Source of the DNA: Clostridium zeae
GTDB lineage: Bacteria; Bacillota; Clostridia; Clostridiales; Clostridiaceae
Assembly (NCBI RefSeq): GCF_017312485.1
Contig: NZ_BMBA01000012.1
Location: 19,893 to 83,892, forward strand
Length of the DNA stretch: 64,000 nt
Direction of reading: 5' to 3'
The translations under genes were made by a program, and so were the position numbers. The notes under the pieces are model-generated. The model was not told where the DNA came from. It searched no databases and worked only from the letters and a program-made list of their open reading frames with translations. This document shows, one piece after another, positions 55,003-64,000 of the stretch (positions within the stretch are counted from its first letter, which is position 1; each line of letters begins with the position of its first letter).

Positions 55003-55086
55003 ATTTTTATTTATCCCCCTAAAATTATTTTGTTGATATCCTAGATTAACTATTATCATACTGGGTTTACTTTTAATATTATTTAA

Positions 55087-55280
55087 AAATTAAGTGGTTA
55101 TGCAGGAGATGCTATATGAGCGAGCTATTAGAATTAAATGATTTTTTCAGATGGAATGGCGTTAAGAAACTGTACTGTTCGAACGTAGTGAGTTTACAGT
55201 TTTAGCCATGGAATATGACAAAATCATATTAATTCTTTGCGAAGGCTCATTAAAGCATTGGATGAATAACCACTTAATTT
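55087..55280. repeat. Structured repeat family P, copy 1
   Basis: 194 bases with outer arms AAATTAAGTGGTTAT / ATAACCACTTAATTT and a core GAGCGAGCTATTAGAATTAA that pairs with TTAATTCTTTGCGAAGGCTC. A further internal hairpin (AAACTGTA / TACAGTTT) is inserted at the apex. The element at 58363-58493 has the same core but different outer arms that are still complementary. It lies between divergent genes, so it is not a terminator. Confidence 0.8.
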
Positions 55281-55339
55281 AAATATAAGCTTATCGGTTA
55301 TCCATATCTTAAGATACCAAAATTAAAAAACTTATCATA

Positions 55340-55351
55340 TGACATATGTCA
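55340..55351. promoter_or_regulatory. Palindrome TGACATATGTCA, possible Crp/Fnr-type operator
   Basis: Perfect 12-bp palindrome. A TATAAT at 55383-55388 without a good -35 lies downstream in front of the Crp/Fnr-type gene, so the site would be centred near -50 and could be its autoregulatory operator (inference). Confidence 0.35.
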
Positions 55352-55415
55352 CTTTTCTATTTTTTTATTTATAGTTATTGTCTATAATATAGTTAGATAC
55401 TTTTATTTACACACC

Positions 55416-56126
55416 ATGGAGGTGTTCTATATAATTAAAATTAATAATAGGTCAACTATAGAAGCTTTTAAAGAAATTCATAATATAGATTCATATTTTA
55501 GCAGTGACATGACCTCACATATGGAAATACACATCTTTGAAAAAGGTGAACTTGTATATAGGTCTAATGAGGAAATTGAATACTTCTATTTCCTAGTTAA
55601 AGGCAAGTGCAAGGTTTATACCTTACTTCAAAATGGAAAGTCTCTTCTTTTGAGATTCTATAATCCTTTAATGGTCATGGGAGATCTAGAGTTTATAAGT
55701 GAGGGCACTGCTAATTGTAATGTGGAAGCGGTACACAGCTGTACCTTTATAGCAATTCCACTAGATGTGATTAGAAAATATGCTATAGACGATGCCATAT
55801 TTTTAAGACATATATGTAAAAGTCTTTCTGAAAAGCTTTCTACTTCTGCCGTATCTAATTCCATAAATCTTCTTTACCCTTTAGAGAATAGGCTTGCAAG
55901 TTATATGCTTGCCATATCTAGCGAAGAAGATCTTTCAACTAGTCTAAAAGGCATTGTAGCTGAGCGGTTTACTGAAATTGCTGAACTTTTAGGCACAAGC
56001 TATCGGCACTTGCTTAGGATAATAAATAAATTATGCGATCAGAAAATTATAGCTAGAGAAGGGAACTCTCTAATCATATTAGATTATGAACAGTTAGAAA
56101 ATTTAGCTGGAGATTTATATCAATAG
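55416..56126 (+). CDS. Crp/Fnr-family transcriptional regulator
   Basis: 236 residues: cNMP-binding-type beta-barrel domain at about 30-150 (EKGELVYRSNEEIEYFYFLV, then MGDLEFISEGTANCNVEA) and a C-terminal winged helix with recognition helix in AELLGTSYRHLLRIINKL near 195-212. It resembles YeiL-type regulators. No Cys cluster for Fe-S binding is visible. The ATG at 55416 lies immediately in front of GGAGGTG, which would serve as ribosome binding site for a later start; a rare ATT at 55434 has the right spacing. It is divergent from the DMT pair and probably controls it. Confidence 0.82.
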   Translation: MEVFYIIKINNRSTIEAFKEIHNIDSYFSSDMTSHMEIHIFEKGELVYRSNEEIEYFYFLVKGKCKVYTLLQNGKSLLLRFYNPLMVMGDLEFISEGTANCNVEAVHSCTFIAIPLDVIRKYAIDDAIFLRHICKSLSEKLSTSAVSNSINLLYPLENRLASYMLAISSEEDLSTSLKGIVAERFTEIAELLGTSYRHLLRIINKLCDQKIIAREGNSLIILDYEQLENLAGDLYQ

Positions 56127-56257
56127 CTTTAAAGTATATAAGGCGGGCTTTGTATAACAAGCTCTACCTATACGCTGTAACAACTTATATTCATTTACTT
56201 AGTGATAAAATTAAAACAAATAAACGTTAACCTCAAATTAGAAAGGAATACATATAC

Positions 56258-57124
56258 ATGGACTTTAAGCAACTTACTTATTTCCTGGAAATTGTTAAGC
56301 AAGGTAATATAACTAAAGCCTCGAAAAAGCTTCATATCGCTCAGCCTCATTTAAGTCAGCAGCTAAAAATACTAGAAGATGAGCTTGGGGTTAAATTGAT
56401 AGAGAGAAGTACTAGAAAATTTCAAATAACTAGTGCTGGTCAAATACTTCAAAATCGCTGCGAGCAGATGATTGAACTAATGGATACTACCCTTAAAGAA
56501 ATAAAGGATATAAAGGACGGTCTTAATGGAACTTTATCTATTGGAACAATCTCTTCTGAGGGGGATACCCTGCTACTTAATAAAATAATGAATTTTTACG
56601 ACAAATATCCAGGTATAACCTTTGATATAAGAGAAGGGAATACTAAAGAAATCTTAAAGCTTCTTACCGATGGTTTTGTGGAGATAGGAATAATACGTAC
56701 TCCAGTAAATTCAGAAGGCTTTGAATCAATATATTTAGAAAGTGCTCCAATGGTTGCTGCAACTAAAGGCAATATATATTGGGATGAAAAAACAAAAGAA
56801 ATTCCAATAACTGAGCTTGCCAACAAACCATTGCTTGTAAATAGAAGATTTGAAAAAAACATAGTAGAAGCTTGCGAAAATTCCGGTTTTGAGCCTAATA
56901 TTTTCTGTAAGATAGAGGATACCAGATCTCTCTTAACCTGGGCAAATAAAGGCATGGGAGTAGCTATTGTACCAAAGGACTGGGTAGGCTTACTTAAAAA
57001 CTCCAATTTGGTGTATAAAGATATAAATGAACCTTCGCTTATTACAAAGACAGGTATCATATGGATGAAAGATAAATACTTATCTGCTCCTGCAAAACGC
57101 TTTTTACAGATATTCAATACTTAA
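56258..57124 (+). CDS. LysR-family transcriptional regulator
   Basis: 288-residue LysR regulator: N-terminal helix-turn-helix (NITKASKKLHIAQPHLSQQL, residues 17-36), linker helix, and substrate-binding domain opening GTLSIGTISSEGDTLLLNKI near 90. AGAAAGGAAT precedes the ATG. It is followed 163 bases later by an AEC-family transporter on the same strand, a likely target. The inducer is unknown. Confidence 0.9.
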   Translation: MDFKQLTYFLEIVKQGNITKASKKLHIAQPHLSQQLKILEDELGVKLIERSTRKFQITSAGQILQNRCEQMIELMDTTLKEIKDIKDGLNGTLSIGTISSEGDTLLLNKIMNFYDKYPGITFDIREGNTKEILKLLTDGFVEIGIIRTPVNSEGFESIYLESAPMVAATKGNIYWDEKTKEIPITELANKPLLVNRRFEKNIVEACENSGFEPNIFCKIEDTRSLLTWANKGMGVAIVPKDWVGLLKNSNLVYKDINEPSLITKTGIIWMKDKYLSAPAKRFLQIFNT

Positions 57125-57287
57125 ATATAGTCTAATAAAAACCTTATATACTTAATGATTGTTTAAATTTATACCTGTTTATGTATGAATTCGATAATTA
57201 TTAAGTATTTTTATTATACATTTTATTCTGCTATAATAACCCAATAAGATATATTTTCGAAAAACATATAATTTTCGGGGGCTAATT

Positions 57288-58226
57288 ATGATTTTTTTTA
57301 ATGCATTACAAAGCATTCTAAGTATAGTAATAATGATATTTATAGGATATTTCTTAACTTCAAAAGGCTGGCTGAACGAAGAAGCTTCAAAGATATTCTC
57401 AAAACTGGTATGCAATATAGCTTTACCTTGCCTTATGCTGGTTGATCTTATGAACAATTTTAATAAAGATAAATTAATACATCTAGGAAGCGGACTTATC
57501 ATTCCCTTTGTTTCTATGTCAGCTGGGTATTTTATAGCAATTTTAGTTTCTAAAACGTTAAAAATAGATGATAAAAGTGCTGGAACTTTCCGTTCTATGT
57601 TTTTTGTTTCCAGTTCTATTTTCGTAGGACTTCCTGTAAATCTAGCTCTTTTCGGAGAATCAAGTGTTCCTTATGTATTACTTTACTATATAGCAAATAC
57701 TACATTCTTTTGGACTTTAGGCGTATATGATATAAGTAAGGATGGAACAAGCGGTAAATGTAGTAAGATATTTTCTATTGGAACCTTAAAAAGATTGATT
57801 TCTCCTCCACTTATGGGCTTCATATTAGCTCTAATTTTAATAATGCTAAATATCACTCCACCAAGATTTGTACTAGATACTTGCAAATATGTAGGTGGAC
57901 TTACCACTCCATTATCAATGCTCTTTATAGGAATAACTATGCATTCTGTAGATTTCAAAGAAGTGAAAATAAATAAAGATATGATTGCTTTATTTATAGG
58001 CAGATTTTTAATATCTCCATTACTTGTATTTCTACTATGCTTATACTTCCCGATACCTCCACTTATGAAGAATGTATTTATAATTCAGGCTGCGATGCCA
58101 GTTATGACAAACACCGCAATAGTTGCAAAAAGTTTTGGAGCTAATCATAAATATGCTAGTCTTATGACTGTTACAACCACTTTACTAAGCATACTATTTA
58201 TCCCATTTTATATGATTTTATTGTAA
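57288..58226 (+). CDS. AEC-family (auxin efflux carrier-like) transporter
   Basis: 312-residue membrane protein with about ten helices; family features are the N-terminal IFIGYFLTSKGWLNEEASKI near 20, GLPVNLALFGE near 112-122 and the C-terminal QAAMPVMTNTAIVAKSFGAN near 268. Bacterial members move organic acids such as malate. A TCGGGGGC ribosome binding site precedes the ATG. It follows a LysR gene and ends at a hairpin repeat that may serve as terminator. Confidence 0.88.
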   Translation: MIFFNALQSILSIVIMIFIGYFLTSKGWLNEEASKIFSKLVCNIALPCLMLVDLMNNFNKDKLIHLGSGLIIPFVSMSAGYFIAILVSKTLKIDDKSAGTFRSMFFVSSSIFVGLPVNLALFGESSVPYVLLYYIANTTFFWTLGVYDISKDGTSGKCSKIFSIGTLKRLISPPLMGFILALILIMLNITPPRFVLDTCKYVGGLTTPLSMLFIGITMHSVDFKEVKINKDMIALFIGRFLISPLLVFLLCLYFPIPPLMKNVFIIQAAMPVMTNTAIVAKSFGANHKYASLMTVTTTLLSILFIPFYMILL

Positions 58227-58362
58227 TTTAACTAGAATTTTTTCACGTATCAGTTTCTTAAAGTATATGTGCGGAAGAATTGTTAGTGAGATAAGTTTTT
58301 TAGAATTGTGTTTACCTTTATTTCATATTTATTTAAATTTACGTTGAATTTAATCTTATCGT

Positions 58363-58493
58363 GAAATTAAGACGTCACTACGTAGATACTATAGAGCAAG
58401 CTATTAGAATTAAATGATCTTTGAATCGTAGAAAATCATATTAATTCTTTGCGAAGCTCATTAAAGTATCGGAAGTAGTGACGTCTTAATTTC
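58363..58493. repeat. Structured repeat family P, copy 2
   Basis: 131 bases with perfect 19-bp outer arms GAAATTAAGACGTCACTAC / GTAGTGACGTCTTAATTTC, then a core GAGCAAGCTATTAGAATTAA pairing with TTAATTCTTTGCGAAGCTC. Compared with 55087-55280 the inner pair GATGC/GCAT has become GATAC/GTATC, a compensatory change. It sits between convergent genes. Confidence 0.82.
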
Positions 58494-58511
58494 AAAGTAA
58501 TTTATCTTATA

Positions 58512-59219
58512 CTATAGTGAATGTACTGTATCAAGTGCTACTTCAATCATATTTGTGAAAGTTGTTTGTCTTTCTTCTGCTGAGGTTATTTCATCATATA
58601 TAAAATGATCACTTACTGTTAGTAATGCTAATGCATCAACACCATGCTTTGCTGCTAAGGTATAAAGTGCAGCAGCTTCCATTTCTACGCCTAAACATCC
58701 GAACTTAGCCCATATCTTCCATTCTTCAGTAGTATCTCCATAGAAGGTATCTGAGCTAAATACATTACCCACCTTAGGATCAAAGCCTTTTTCCACAGCA
58801 AAATCATAAGCCTTTCTTAATAGCTTAAAGCTAGCTGTTGGAGCAAAGTCTCTTCCATTAAATCTAATTTTGTTTATGTTTGAATCTGTTGATGCCGCCA
58901 TTGCTATTATAAGGTCTCTTACCTTTACAGATTCTTGATATCCACCACAAGTACCTACTCTTATAAGATTCTTAACTCCATAGCTTTGTATAAGCTCACT
59001 TGCATAAATTGATATTGATGGTATACCCATTCCTGTACCTTGAACTGAAACTCTTTTTCCTTTATAAGTTCCTGTAAATCCATACATTCCTCTTACTTCG
59101 TTATAACAGATAACATCTTCAAGAAAGTTTTCAGCAATAAATTTGGCTCTTAGTGGATCTCCTGGTAACAATATACTTTCAGCTATTTGTCCTTCTTTTG
59201 CATTTATATGAATGCTCAT
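58512..59219 (-). CDS. deoD: Purine-nucleoside phosphorylase, DeoD type
   Basis: Phosphorolyses purine (deoxy)nucleosides to base and (deoxy)ribose-1-phosphate. The 235-residue protein has the hexameric-PNP features: [20 protein letters not shown] at 14-33, the phosphate site RVGTCGGYQ near 86-94, [17 protein letters not shown] near 178, and the catalytic aspartate in TVSDH near 204-208. It is normal in length. Its neighbours are an MFS transporter and pyrimidine-nucleoside phosphorylase, a nucleoside salvage cluster. Confidence 0.95.
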   Translation of the reverse strand: MSIHINAKEGQIAESILLPGDPLRAKFIAENFLEDVICYNEVRGMYGFTGTYKGKRVSVQGTGMGIPSISIYASELIQSYGVKNLIRVGTCGGYQESVKVRDLIIAMAASTDSNINKIRFNGRDFAPTASFKLLRKAYDFAVEKGFDPKVGNVFSSDTFYGDTTEEWKIWAKFGCLGVEMEAAALYTLAAKHGVDALALLTVSDHFIYDEITSAEERQTTFTNMIEVALDTVHSL

Positions 59220-59406
59220 TTTTATACCTCCATTGAAGTACCTTATAAGTACTTATATTTATTTAAATTTTATTTTTATCATTATTAAGTTTAAGCTTTT
59301 AATATCTTTCATCATAAATTAGAAAGCTTATAAAATTATCTCACAACAAAAATTATAGCTCAAATTGGAATAATATTCTATATAGTCTGCCTATAGTACC
59401 TACTAT

Positions 59407-60612
59407 TTAATTCTTTTCACTCCAAAGCTTCTTATTTGAGTTTTGCATTATTATTACTATTACTGATATTATTACTACCAAAACGGCCATCATCATATAA
59501 AGATTATTGAATATCTTTATATAGTTATATCCTAAAGCTTTATATTTATCTATATAATTTCCCCAGATGAAAGATAGGGCAAATCCACCTGCAAACCTTA
59601 CTGCAGTATAAAAAGATATCTTTTGTGAAGCATTTGTAACTACAGTCTTTGAAAGATATATATTCAAAGTTGAGAAGCCTATTCCAACTATCAAGCATAT
59701 TGCTGATAGAGCTAAAATCGATAATGGTAATGAAATATGCAGTGCTAATATAATTGGACAAACCACAAAAACTCCAATTAAAGTGTTTCTTATAGATCTA
59801 AACGAGAAATATCTAAGTAGCAACATTGGAGACATCGCCCCTGTAGCTATTAGTATCTGCTCAATTGATATAACCAATCCAGTAGAATTTGAAGCATTAA
59901 AGGACTCCATATAATAAGATAAGTAAACCTGAGAAGCTGCAAAAGTTATTTGTGTCATGAATATCATGAAAAGCAAGCTTATATAATCAAATTTATTTTC
60001 TTTTACCTTTAATAGTTTATTATTTGACTCATTATCTTCTTCAATGCTTATTTCATTTATTGAAGAAAATACAAATATCCAAGTTAAAGCACCAATAACT
60101 ATAGGTATAAGTAAGAAAGTCTTAGGTGAGTTTAAAAAGTATCCAGCTACCACTGCAGCAATAAGTCCACCAATAGCTGATCCTATCTCCACCAAACTTG
60201 AGCCTAACTTTCCATCTCTTTCTTCCTTCATAACTATTTTATTCATAGATAGTAATATAGGGAAAAATGCTGCTTCTGCCAAAGCTTCTATCAGCCTTCC
60301 ACTGCAAAATATAAAATAACTTACAGTATTAAGTGCTATTATTTCTACTGAAATACCTATTATCCAAACCACTATAAATAATAGTAGTGATTTTTTTGCA
60401 CCTATCTTACTCATTACCTTTCCTGCTACAGCAGGAAATAATATCATACTAAGATATCCTATATTAGGTAGCCAGGCAATACTTGACACGCTTACACCAA
60501 AGATGCTTTGAAGACTTTGGAACATAGGAAGAAACATAACTACTCCAAAGACAACTAAGAAAGCCACAAAAAAATCTATTATAAAAAAGTTTCTTTTATT
60601 ATTTAAAACCAT
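59407..60612 (-). CDS. MFS transporter
   Basis: 401-residue protein with about twelve membrane helices; the loop GKVMSKIGAKKSLLLF near 65-80 is the major facilitator motif between helices 2 and 3. The subfamily is like drug:H+ antiporter-1 members. Substrate unknown; place between deoD and pdp hints at nucleosides or bases, but this is not shown by sequence. A cre-like site lies upstream at 60777-60790. GGAGAAG precedes the ATG. Confidence 0.85.
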   Translation of the reverse strand: MVLNNKRNFFIIDFFVAFLVVFGVVMFLPMFQSLQSIFGVSVSSIAWLPNIGYLSMILFPAVAGKVMSKIGAKKSLLLFIVVWIIGISVEIIALNTVSYFIFCSGRLIEALAEAAFFPILLSMNKIVMKEERDGKLGSSLVEIGSAIGGLIAAVVAGYFLNSPKTFLLIPIVIGALTWIFVFSSINEISIEEDNESNNKLLKVKENKFDYISLLFMIFMTQITFAASQVYLSYYMESFNASNSTGLVISIEQILIATGAMSPMLLLRYFSFRSIRNTLIGVFVVCPIILALHISLPLSILALSAICLIVGIGFSTLNIYLSKTVVTNASQKISFYTAVRFAGGFALSFIWGNYIDKYKALGYNYIKIFNNLYMMMAVLVVIISVIVIIMQNSNKKLWSEKN

Positions 60613-60776
60613 AATCTTCTCCTCATTTATAAATGCACCACTAAAAATAGAATTTATATTATAATCTCTTTTTATTTGTATTTAAAACAATGAAATCATT
60701 AAAAATAGCTTTTCCATAAGTGCAATACATCTTTCATTAAATACTCTAGTATATTCATAATTACTTACGCGATATA

Positions 60777-60790
60777 AGGAAGCGCTTACA
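60777..60790. promoter_or_regulatory. cre-like site (CcpA or LacI-family operator)
   Basis: AGGAAGCGCTTACA matches the cre consensus TGWAARCGYTWNCW at 12 of 14 places, with the central AAGCGCTT palindrome. It lies about 165 bases upstream of the MFS start and just after the pdp terminator. It could bind CcpA or the LacI-type protein encoded nearby. Confidence 0.5.
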
Positions 60791-60800
60791 CATCTGCTCA

Positions 60801-60853
60801 TAAAAAACGTGAACTAAGATTTTCTATGCAGAATCCTTTATTCACGCTTTTTA
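60801..60853 (-). terminator. Rho-independent terminator after pdp
   Basis: Outer stem AAAAACGTGAA / TTCACGCTTTTT with an inner GATT/AATC stem, 13 bases after the pdp stop. T-run on the minus strand. Confidence 0.82.
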
Positions 60854-60865
60854 ATATCTCTAAAC

Positions 60866-62170
60866 TTATCTTATTACATCATATATAAGTGGGATATTTT
60901 CTTCATATCTCTCAGATATTTTGTAATTACTTACTATCCCAGCAGCAGCTTTTTGTATTTTAGCTTCATCATCTGCATGTATATAAGCTAAAACATCTCC
61001 TTTAGCTACTTTATCGCCTCTTTTTTTATTTAGAACTATACCTACAGCTAAGTCTATGCTATCTTCTTTAGTCGCTCTTCCAGCCCCTAGCTCCATAGCC
61101 ACAAGACCTATATTTTCTGAGTTTATCTTTGATACATAACCTTCTATATCGCTCTTTACTTCATAAACGAACTTAGCTTTTGCAAGCAATTCTGGGTTTG
61201 TAACTTGCTCAGCATCTCCACCTTGTGCAGCAACAAATTCCTTGAACTTTTGTGTAGCAGAACCATCTTCTATAGTCTTTAAAAGCATAGCCTTTGCTTC
61301 CTCAATATTTTGGGCTTTGCCAGCTAACACAACCATATTGCTACCTAAAGCTAAACATAATTCTAATAAATCTTTAGGTCCTTTACCACTTAAGGTATCT
61401 AAAGCTTCTCTTACTTCAAGAGCATTTCCTATAGCAAGTCCTAATGGTTGATCCATATCAGAAATAACAGCTACTGTATTTCTTCCAACATTCTTACCTA
61501 TACTAACCATTGCTTCAGCAAGTCTCTTAGCATCTTCATAAGATTTCATGAATGCTCCATCTCCAACTTTAACGTCTAGAACTATAGCATCTGCACCTGC
61601 TGCAATTTTCTTACTCATTATGCTAGAAGATATCAATGATATATTATCAACTGTTCCTGTAACATCTCTAAGTGCATATAACTTTTTGTCTGCTGGTGCT
61701 AGATCAGCAGTCTGGCCCATTATTGCAATCTTCTTAGTATTTACATTTTCTATAAATTGCTCTTCTGTTATTTCTACTGAAAATCCATCAAAAGATTCTA
61801 ATTTGTCTATAGTTCCTCCAGTATGCCCAAGTCCTCTACCAGACATTTTAGCTACCGGAATACCTAAAGCAGCTACCATAGGAGTAAGAACTAAAGTAGT
61901 TGTATCTCCCACGCCACCAGTGCTGTGTTTATCTACCTTAACTCCATCTATTTTCGATAAATCAAGTATATCTCCAGAATGCACCATAGCCATTGTAAGG
62001 TCTGCAGTTTCTCTCATATTCATCTTTTGAAAGTATATAGCCATCAAAAGTGATGAAACCTGATAGTCTGGAATTGTTCCTTTTGTATATCCATCAACAA
62101 AATAATTTATTTCCTCAGTTGAAAGCTCTTCGCCATTTCTTTTCTTTATTATCAAATCATACATTCTCAT
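60866..62170 (-). CDS. pdp: Pyrimidine-nucleoside phosphorylase
   Basis: Phosphorolyses uridine, thymidine and deoxyuridine. The 434-residue protein opens [20 protein letters not shown] (close to Bacillus Pdp), has the phosphate loop [11 protein letters not shown] near 81-91, the substrate motif [19 protein letters not shown] near 109-127 and [10 protein letters not shown] near 195. I choose ATG 62170 with AGGGAGAA upstream; the in-frame start at 62191 would swallow that site. It follows the LacI-type regulator gene by 96 bases. Confidence 0.94.
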   Translation of the reverse strand: MRMYDLIIKKRNGEELSTEEINYFVDGYTKGTIPDYQVSSLLMAIYFQKMNMRETADLTMAMVHSGDILDLSKIDGVKVDKHSTGGVGDTTTLVLTPMVAALGIPVAKMSGRGLGHTGGTIDKLESFDGFSVEITEEQFIENVNTKKIAIMGQTADLAPADKKLYALRDVTGTVDNISLISSSIMSKKIAAGADAIVLDVKVGDGAFMKSYEDAKRLAEAMVSIGKNVGRNTVAVISDMDQPLGLAIGNALEVREALDTLSGKGPKDLLELCLALGSNMVVLAGKAQNIEEAKAMLLKTIEDGSATQKFKEFVAAQGGDAEQVTNPELLAKAKFVYEVKSDIEGYVSKINSENIGLVAMELGAGRATKEDSIDLAVGIVLNKKRGDKVAKGDVLAYIHADDEAKIQKAAAGIVSNYKISERYEENIPLIYDVIR

Positions 62171-62266
62171 ATAAAAATTCTCCCTTATCAAAAAATAACT
62201 ATTTTTTATTATAAGTAATTATTTTTAGCTATCAAGCTTTATAAGGTTATATATAGAACTTGATAA

Positions 62267-63283
62267 CTACACTTTCTTTTCTGATCCCTTTACTATAACT
62301 GTTGGAGATATTGTTAATCTCTTCTTTTCCGCTATATCTTTGTTGTCTATTACTTCCTTAAGCATATTCATCGCTGATTTTCCTAGTTCTTCAGGACAGT
62401 CTTCCATATATGTTATGTTTATTCCAACCATATCTAGAAATTCTAACTTATCAAAGCCTACTATAGCTAAGTCATTTGGTATCTTTTTATTTGCATCAAA
62501 GGTTGCCTTTACTGCTCCCATAGTCATCATATTACTACATATAACTAAAGCAGTAGGACCATCCTCCATGTTTAGAACACTCTTAGTTATGTCATATCCC
62601 GTACTAAGTTTAAAATCACCTTTAAAAATATATTCCTCTTTTATTGGAATATTATTCATAGCTAAGGCCTTTTTATAACCCATAAGTCTGTCCATTGCTG
62701 GCTCTGAGCTTAAAAGACCTGTTATAATTCCTATCTTTTTGTGACCTTCTTTTATAAGAATATTTGTAGCTTCAAAGCCACCTTTTATATTATCAACAAA
62801 GACACCATTAAAACTAGTATATTTAACATCCGCTACTACAAATATTATTGGTATATTTAAATTTTCTAAAGTATTAACATAATTACTATTAAATTCATTT
62901 TCACCGAACATCGGAGACATGATTACACCTTTCAATCTATGCTCCTTTATCACAGTTAATGCCTTAAGTTCTTTTTCTAAATTATCATCTGTATTAAAAA
63001 GTACAATATTCAAATCTGAAGCTTCCGCTACCTCACTTATACCTTTTATAAGCTCTCCAAAGTAAGAGTTCGTTATATCTGGTACTATCACTCCAATAGT
63101 ATTAGTCTCATTCTTAGATAAACTTCTTGCTATTGCACTAGGAGTATAGTTCATCTCTTTTATTGTTTCTAATACCTTAATTCTAGTTTCTTCTTTAACG
63201 TATCCTGAGTTATTTAAAACTCTTGAAACTGTAGCTAGAGAAACTCCTGATTTTTTTGCAATATCACTAATTGTAGTGCCCAT
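62267..63283 (-). CDS. LacI-family transcriptional regulator
   Basis: 338-residue regulator with N-terminal helix-turn-helix TISDIAKKSGVSLATVSRVL (residues 4-23) and hinge SAIARSLSKNETNTIGVIVP, followed by a periplasmic-binding-protein-like sensor domain (NILIKEGHKKIGIITGLLSS near 172). GGGGGATAA precedes the ATG. It lies between a nucleoside-type ABC permease gene and pdp, so nucleosides or ribose are likely inducers; this is inference from place. Confidence 0.9.
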   Translation of the reverse strand: MGTTISDIAKKSGVSLATVSRVLNNSGYVKEETRIKVLETIKEMNYTPSAIARSLSKNETNTIGVIVPDITNSYFGELIKGISEVAEASDLNIVLFNTDDNLEKELKALTVIKEHRLKGVIMSPMFGENEFNSNYVNTLENLNIPIIFVVADVKYTSFNGVFVDNIKGGFEATNILIKEGHKKIGIITGLLSSEPAMDRLMGYKKALAMNNIPIKEEYIFKGDFKLSTGYDITKSVLNMEDGPTALVICSNMMTMGAVKATFDANKKIPNDLAIVGFDKLEFLDMVGINITYMEDCPEELGKSAMNMLKEVIDNKDIAEKKRLTISPTVIVKGSEKKV

Positions 63284-63583
63284 ATATTATCCCCCTCACT
63301 TTTAACTGAAAAGACTGCATGGTTATTATACTACAAAGCGACAGCATTTTATATGCATTTATGCAGTTTATTAAGTGAATTTTACAAAAAAAGTGTATAT
63401 TTATTAATTATTTTATACCTAAAGAAAATAAAAATGTTTCATATTACCTAATATTTTTACTTTTTTCAATTATAAAAAGTTTACTTTATAAAATTATTAT
63501 TTTAAATCTAATATAGAATGCTTAACAACAATGTTCTTAAGCATTCTATTTTTTTAAGTTTCATGTTTAAACTTTTCTTATGA
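63284..63583. other. Intergenic region between the permease gene and lacI-type gene
   Basis: 300 AT-rich bases that include a hairpin at 63514-63551 (AATAGAATGCTTAA / TTAAGCATTCTATT) behind the permease gene. Its T-run is stronger on the plus strand, so its use as a minus-strand terminator is uncertain. The promoter of the LacI-type gene should also be here. Confidence 0.5.
63514..63551. terminator. Hairpin, probable terminator after the ABC permease gene
   Basis: Fourteen-base arms with a ten-base loop, about 35 bases after the permease stop codon. Flanked by T7 on the plus strand and by a weaker T-run on the minus strand. Confidence 0.6.
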
Positions 63584-64000
63584 TTATCTTTGTCCCTTTT
63601 CGTAAGGTACACCATCAGCTGCTGGAGCTTGTGTCTTACCTACAAATCCTGCTAAAGCTATCATTGTTATTACGTAAGGGAATACTGAATATATTTCTGT
63701 TGGAAGCTTAAGTCCAAGTAACTGTGATTTTAACTGGAACGCATCTGCAAAACTGAATAATAAACATGCAAGTAACGTTCCTTTTGGCTTCCAGTTACCG
63801 AAGATAACAGCTGCTAGAGCTATAAATCCTCTTCCTGATACCATTCCATCTCTATATAGTGGTGTACTTCCAAGTGATAATGCAGCTCCACCAAGACCTG
63901 CAAGCATTCCTGATACTACAACACAGACATATCTTATCTTATATACGTTTATTCCTAGAGTATCTGCTGCCTTTGGATGTTCTCCAACGGCTCTTATTCT
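63584..64000 (-). CDS. Nucleoside-type ABC transporter permease, C-terminal part
   Basis: C-terminal 138 residues of a BPD_transp_2 permease; the frame runs off the right edge. [20 protein letters not shown] is the conserved cytoplasmic loop, then [20 protein letters not shown] and [19 protein letters not shown], typical of the second permease (NupQ/YufQ-like) of BmpA-dependent nucleoside importers. The presence of pdp, deoD and a LacI regulator supports nucleoside uptake. The partner permease, ATPase and lipoprotein should lie to the right of the window. Confidence 0.85.
   Translation of the reverse strand, partial: RIRAVGEHPKAADTLGINVYKIRYVCVVVSGMLAGLGGAALSLGSTPLYRDGMVSGRGFIALAAVIFGNWKPKGTLLACLLFSFADAFQLKSQLLGLKLPTEIYSVFPYVITMIALAGFVGKTQAPAADGVPYEKGQR

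Noticed and set aside
56596..57117. Minus-strand frame opposite the LysR gene
   Set aside because: Shadow of a well-conserved LysR gene; no recognisable domain or ribosome binding site.
61548..62030. Plus-strand frame opposite pdp
   Set aside because: Shadow of a conserved enzyme gene with composition typical of antisense frames.

Overview
The window is an AT-rich, low-GC Firmicute chromosome segment. Strong GGAGG-type ribosome binding sites, frequent TTG/GTG starts, a cysteine T-box ahead of a ubiG-mccB-mccA operon, a glycine-type riboswitch and many rho-independent terminators all fit Clostridium (sensu lato). The species cannot be named from sequence alone. Most genes are on the minus strand.

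Left part (1-10.5 kb): a branched-chain amino acid ABC transporter operon (two livK copies, livH, livM, livG, livF) with a tandemly duplicated substrate-binding protein gene and duplicated leader, a divergent chemotaxis receptor, and a small nucleotidyltransferase/DUF1361 pair. Middle-left (10.7-27.3 kb): the methionine-to-cysteine conversion operon ubiG-mccB-mccA behind a Cys-specific T-box (specifier UGC, T-box UGGA matching a U discriminator); an LTA-synthase-like membrane sulfatase; a VanW/G5 protein; several small genes; then a threonine operon thrC-thrB-aspartokinase-hom preceded by a single glycine aptamer and a terminator, an unusual pairing of ligand and pathway.

Middle-right (27.6-51.4 kb) is the accessory region. 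It holds a secreted 821-residue multidomain protein, an Rpn-type PD-(D/E)XK gene, a broken tyrosine recombinase, and a 20-kb Rhs/WapA-type polymorphic toxin locus. The locus has a membrane-anchored DNRLRE/FN3/cohesin-like protein followed 20 bp later by a 3355-residue Rhs protein. The Rhs protein carries a beta-helix-like region, a DUF6531-type junction, YD repeats, an internal pair of dockerin-like calcium loops, the Rhs core and a variable toxin tip. Downstream is an array of four further toxin/immunity modules (GH-E nuclease remnant with TPR proteins; ankyrin protein alone; ADP-ribosyltransferase-like toxin; HNH-like toxin with an Imm50-like protein). Each module is closed by its own terminator, and two carry near-identical copies of the Rhs core. 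A cohesin on one product and dockerin-like repeats on the other suggest that the two halves of a WapA-like toxin may be assembled by a cohesin-dockerin contact; this is the main candidate for an undescribed arrangement.

Right part (51.8-64 kb): an ABC-F ATPase, a DMT transporter pair with a divergent Crp/Fnr regulator, a LysR regulator with an AEC transporter, and a nucleoside salvage cluster (deoD, an MFS transporter, pdp, a LacI regulator, and a nucleoside-type ABC permease cut by the window edge).

The intergenic spaces contain several long hairpin elements. Two families each occur twice and keep pairing through compensatory base changes (55087-55280 with 58363-58493; 18366-18460 with 20829-20923).
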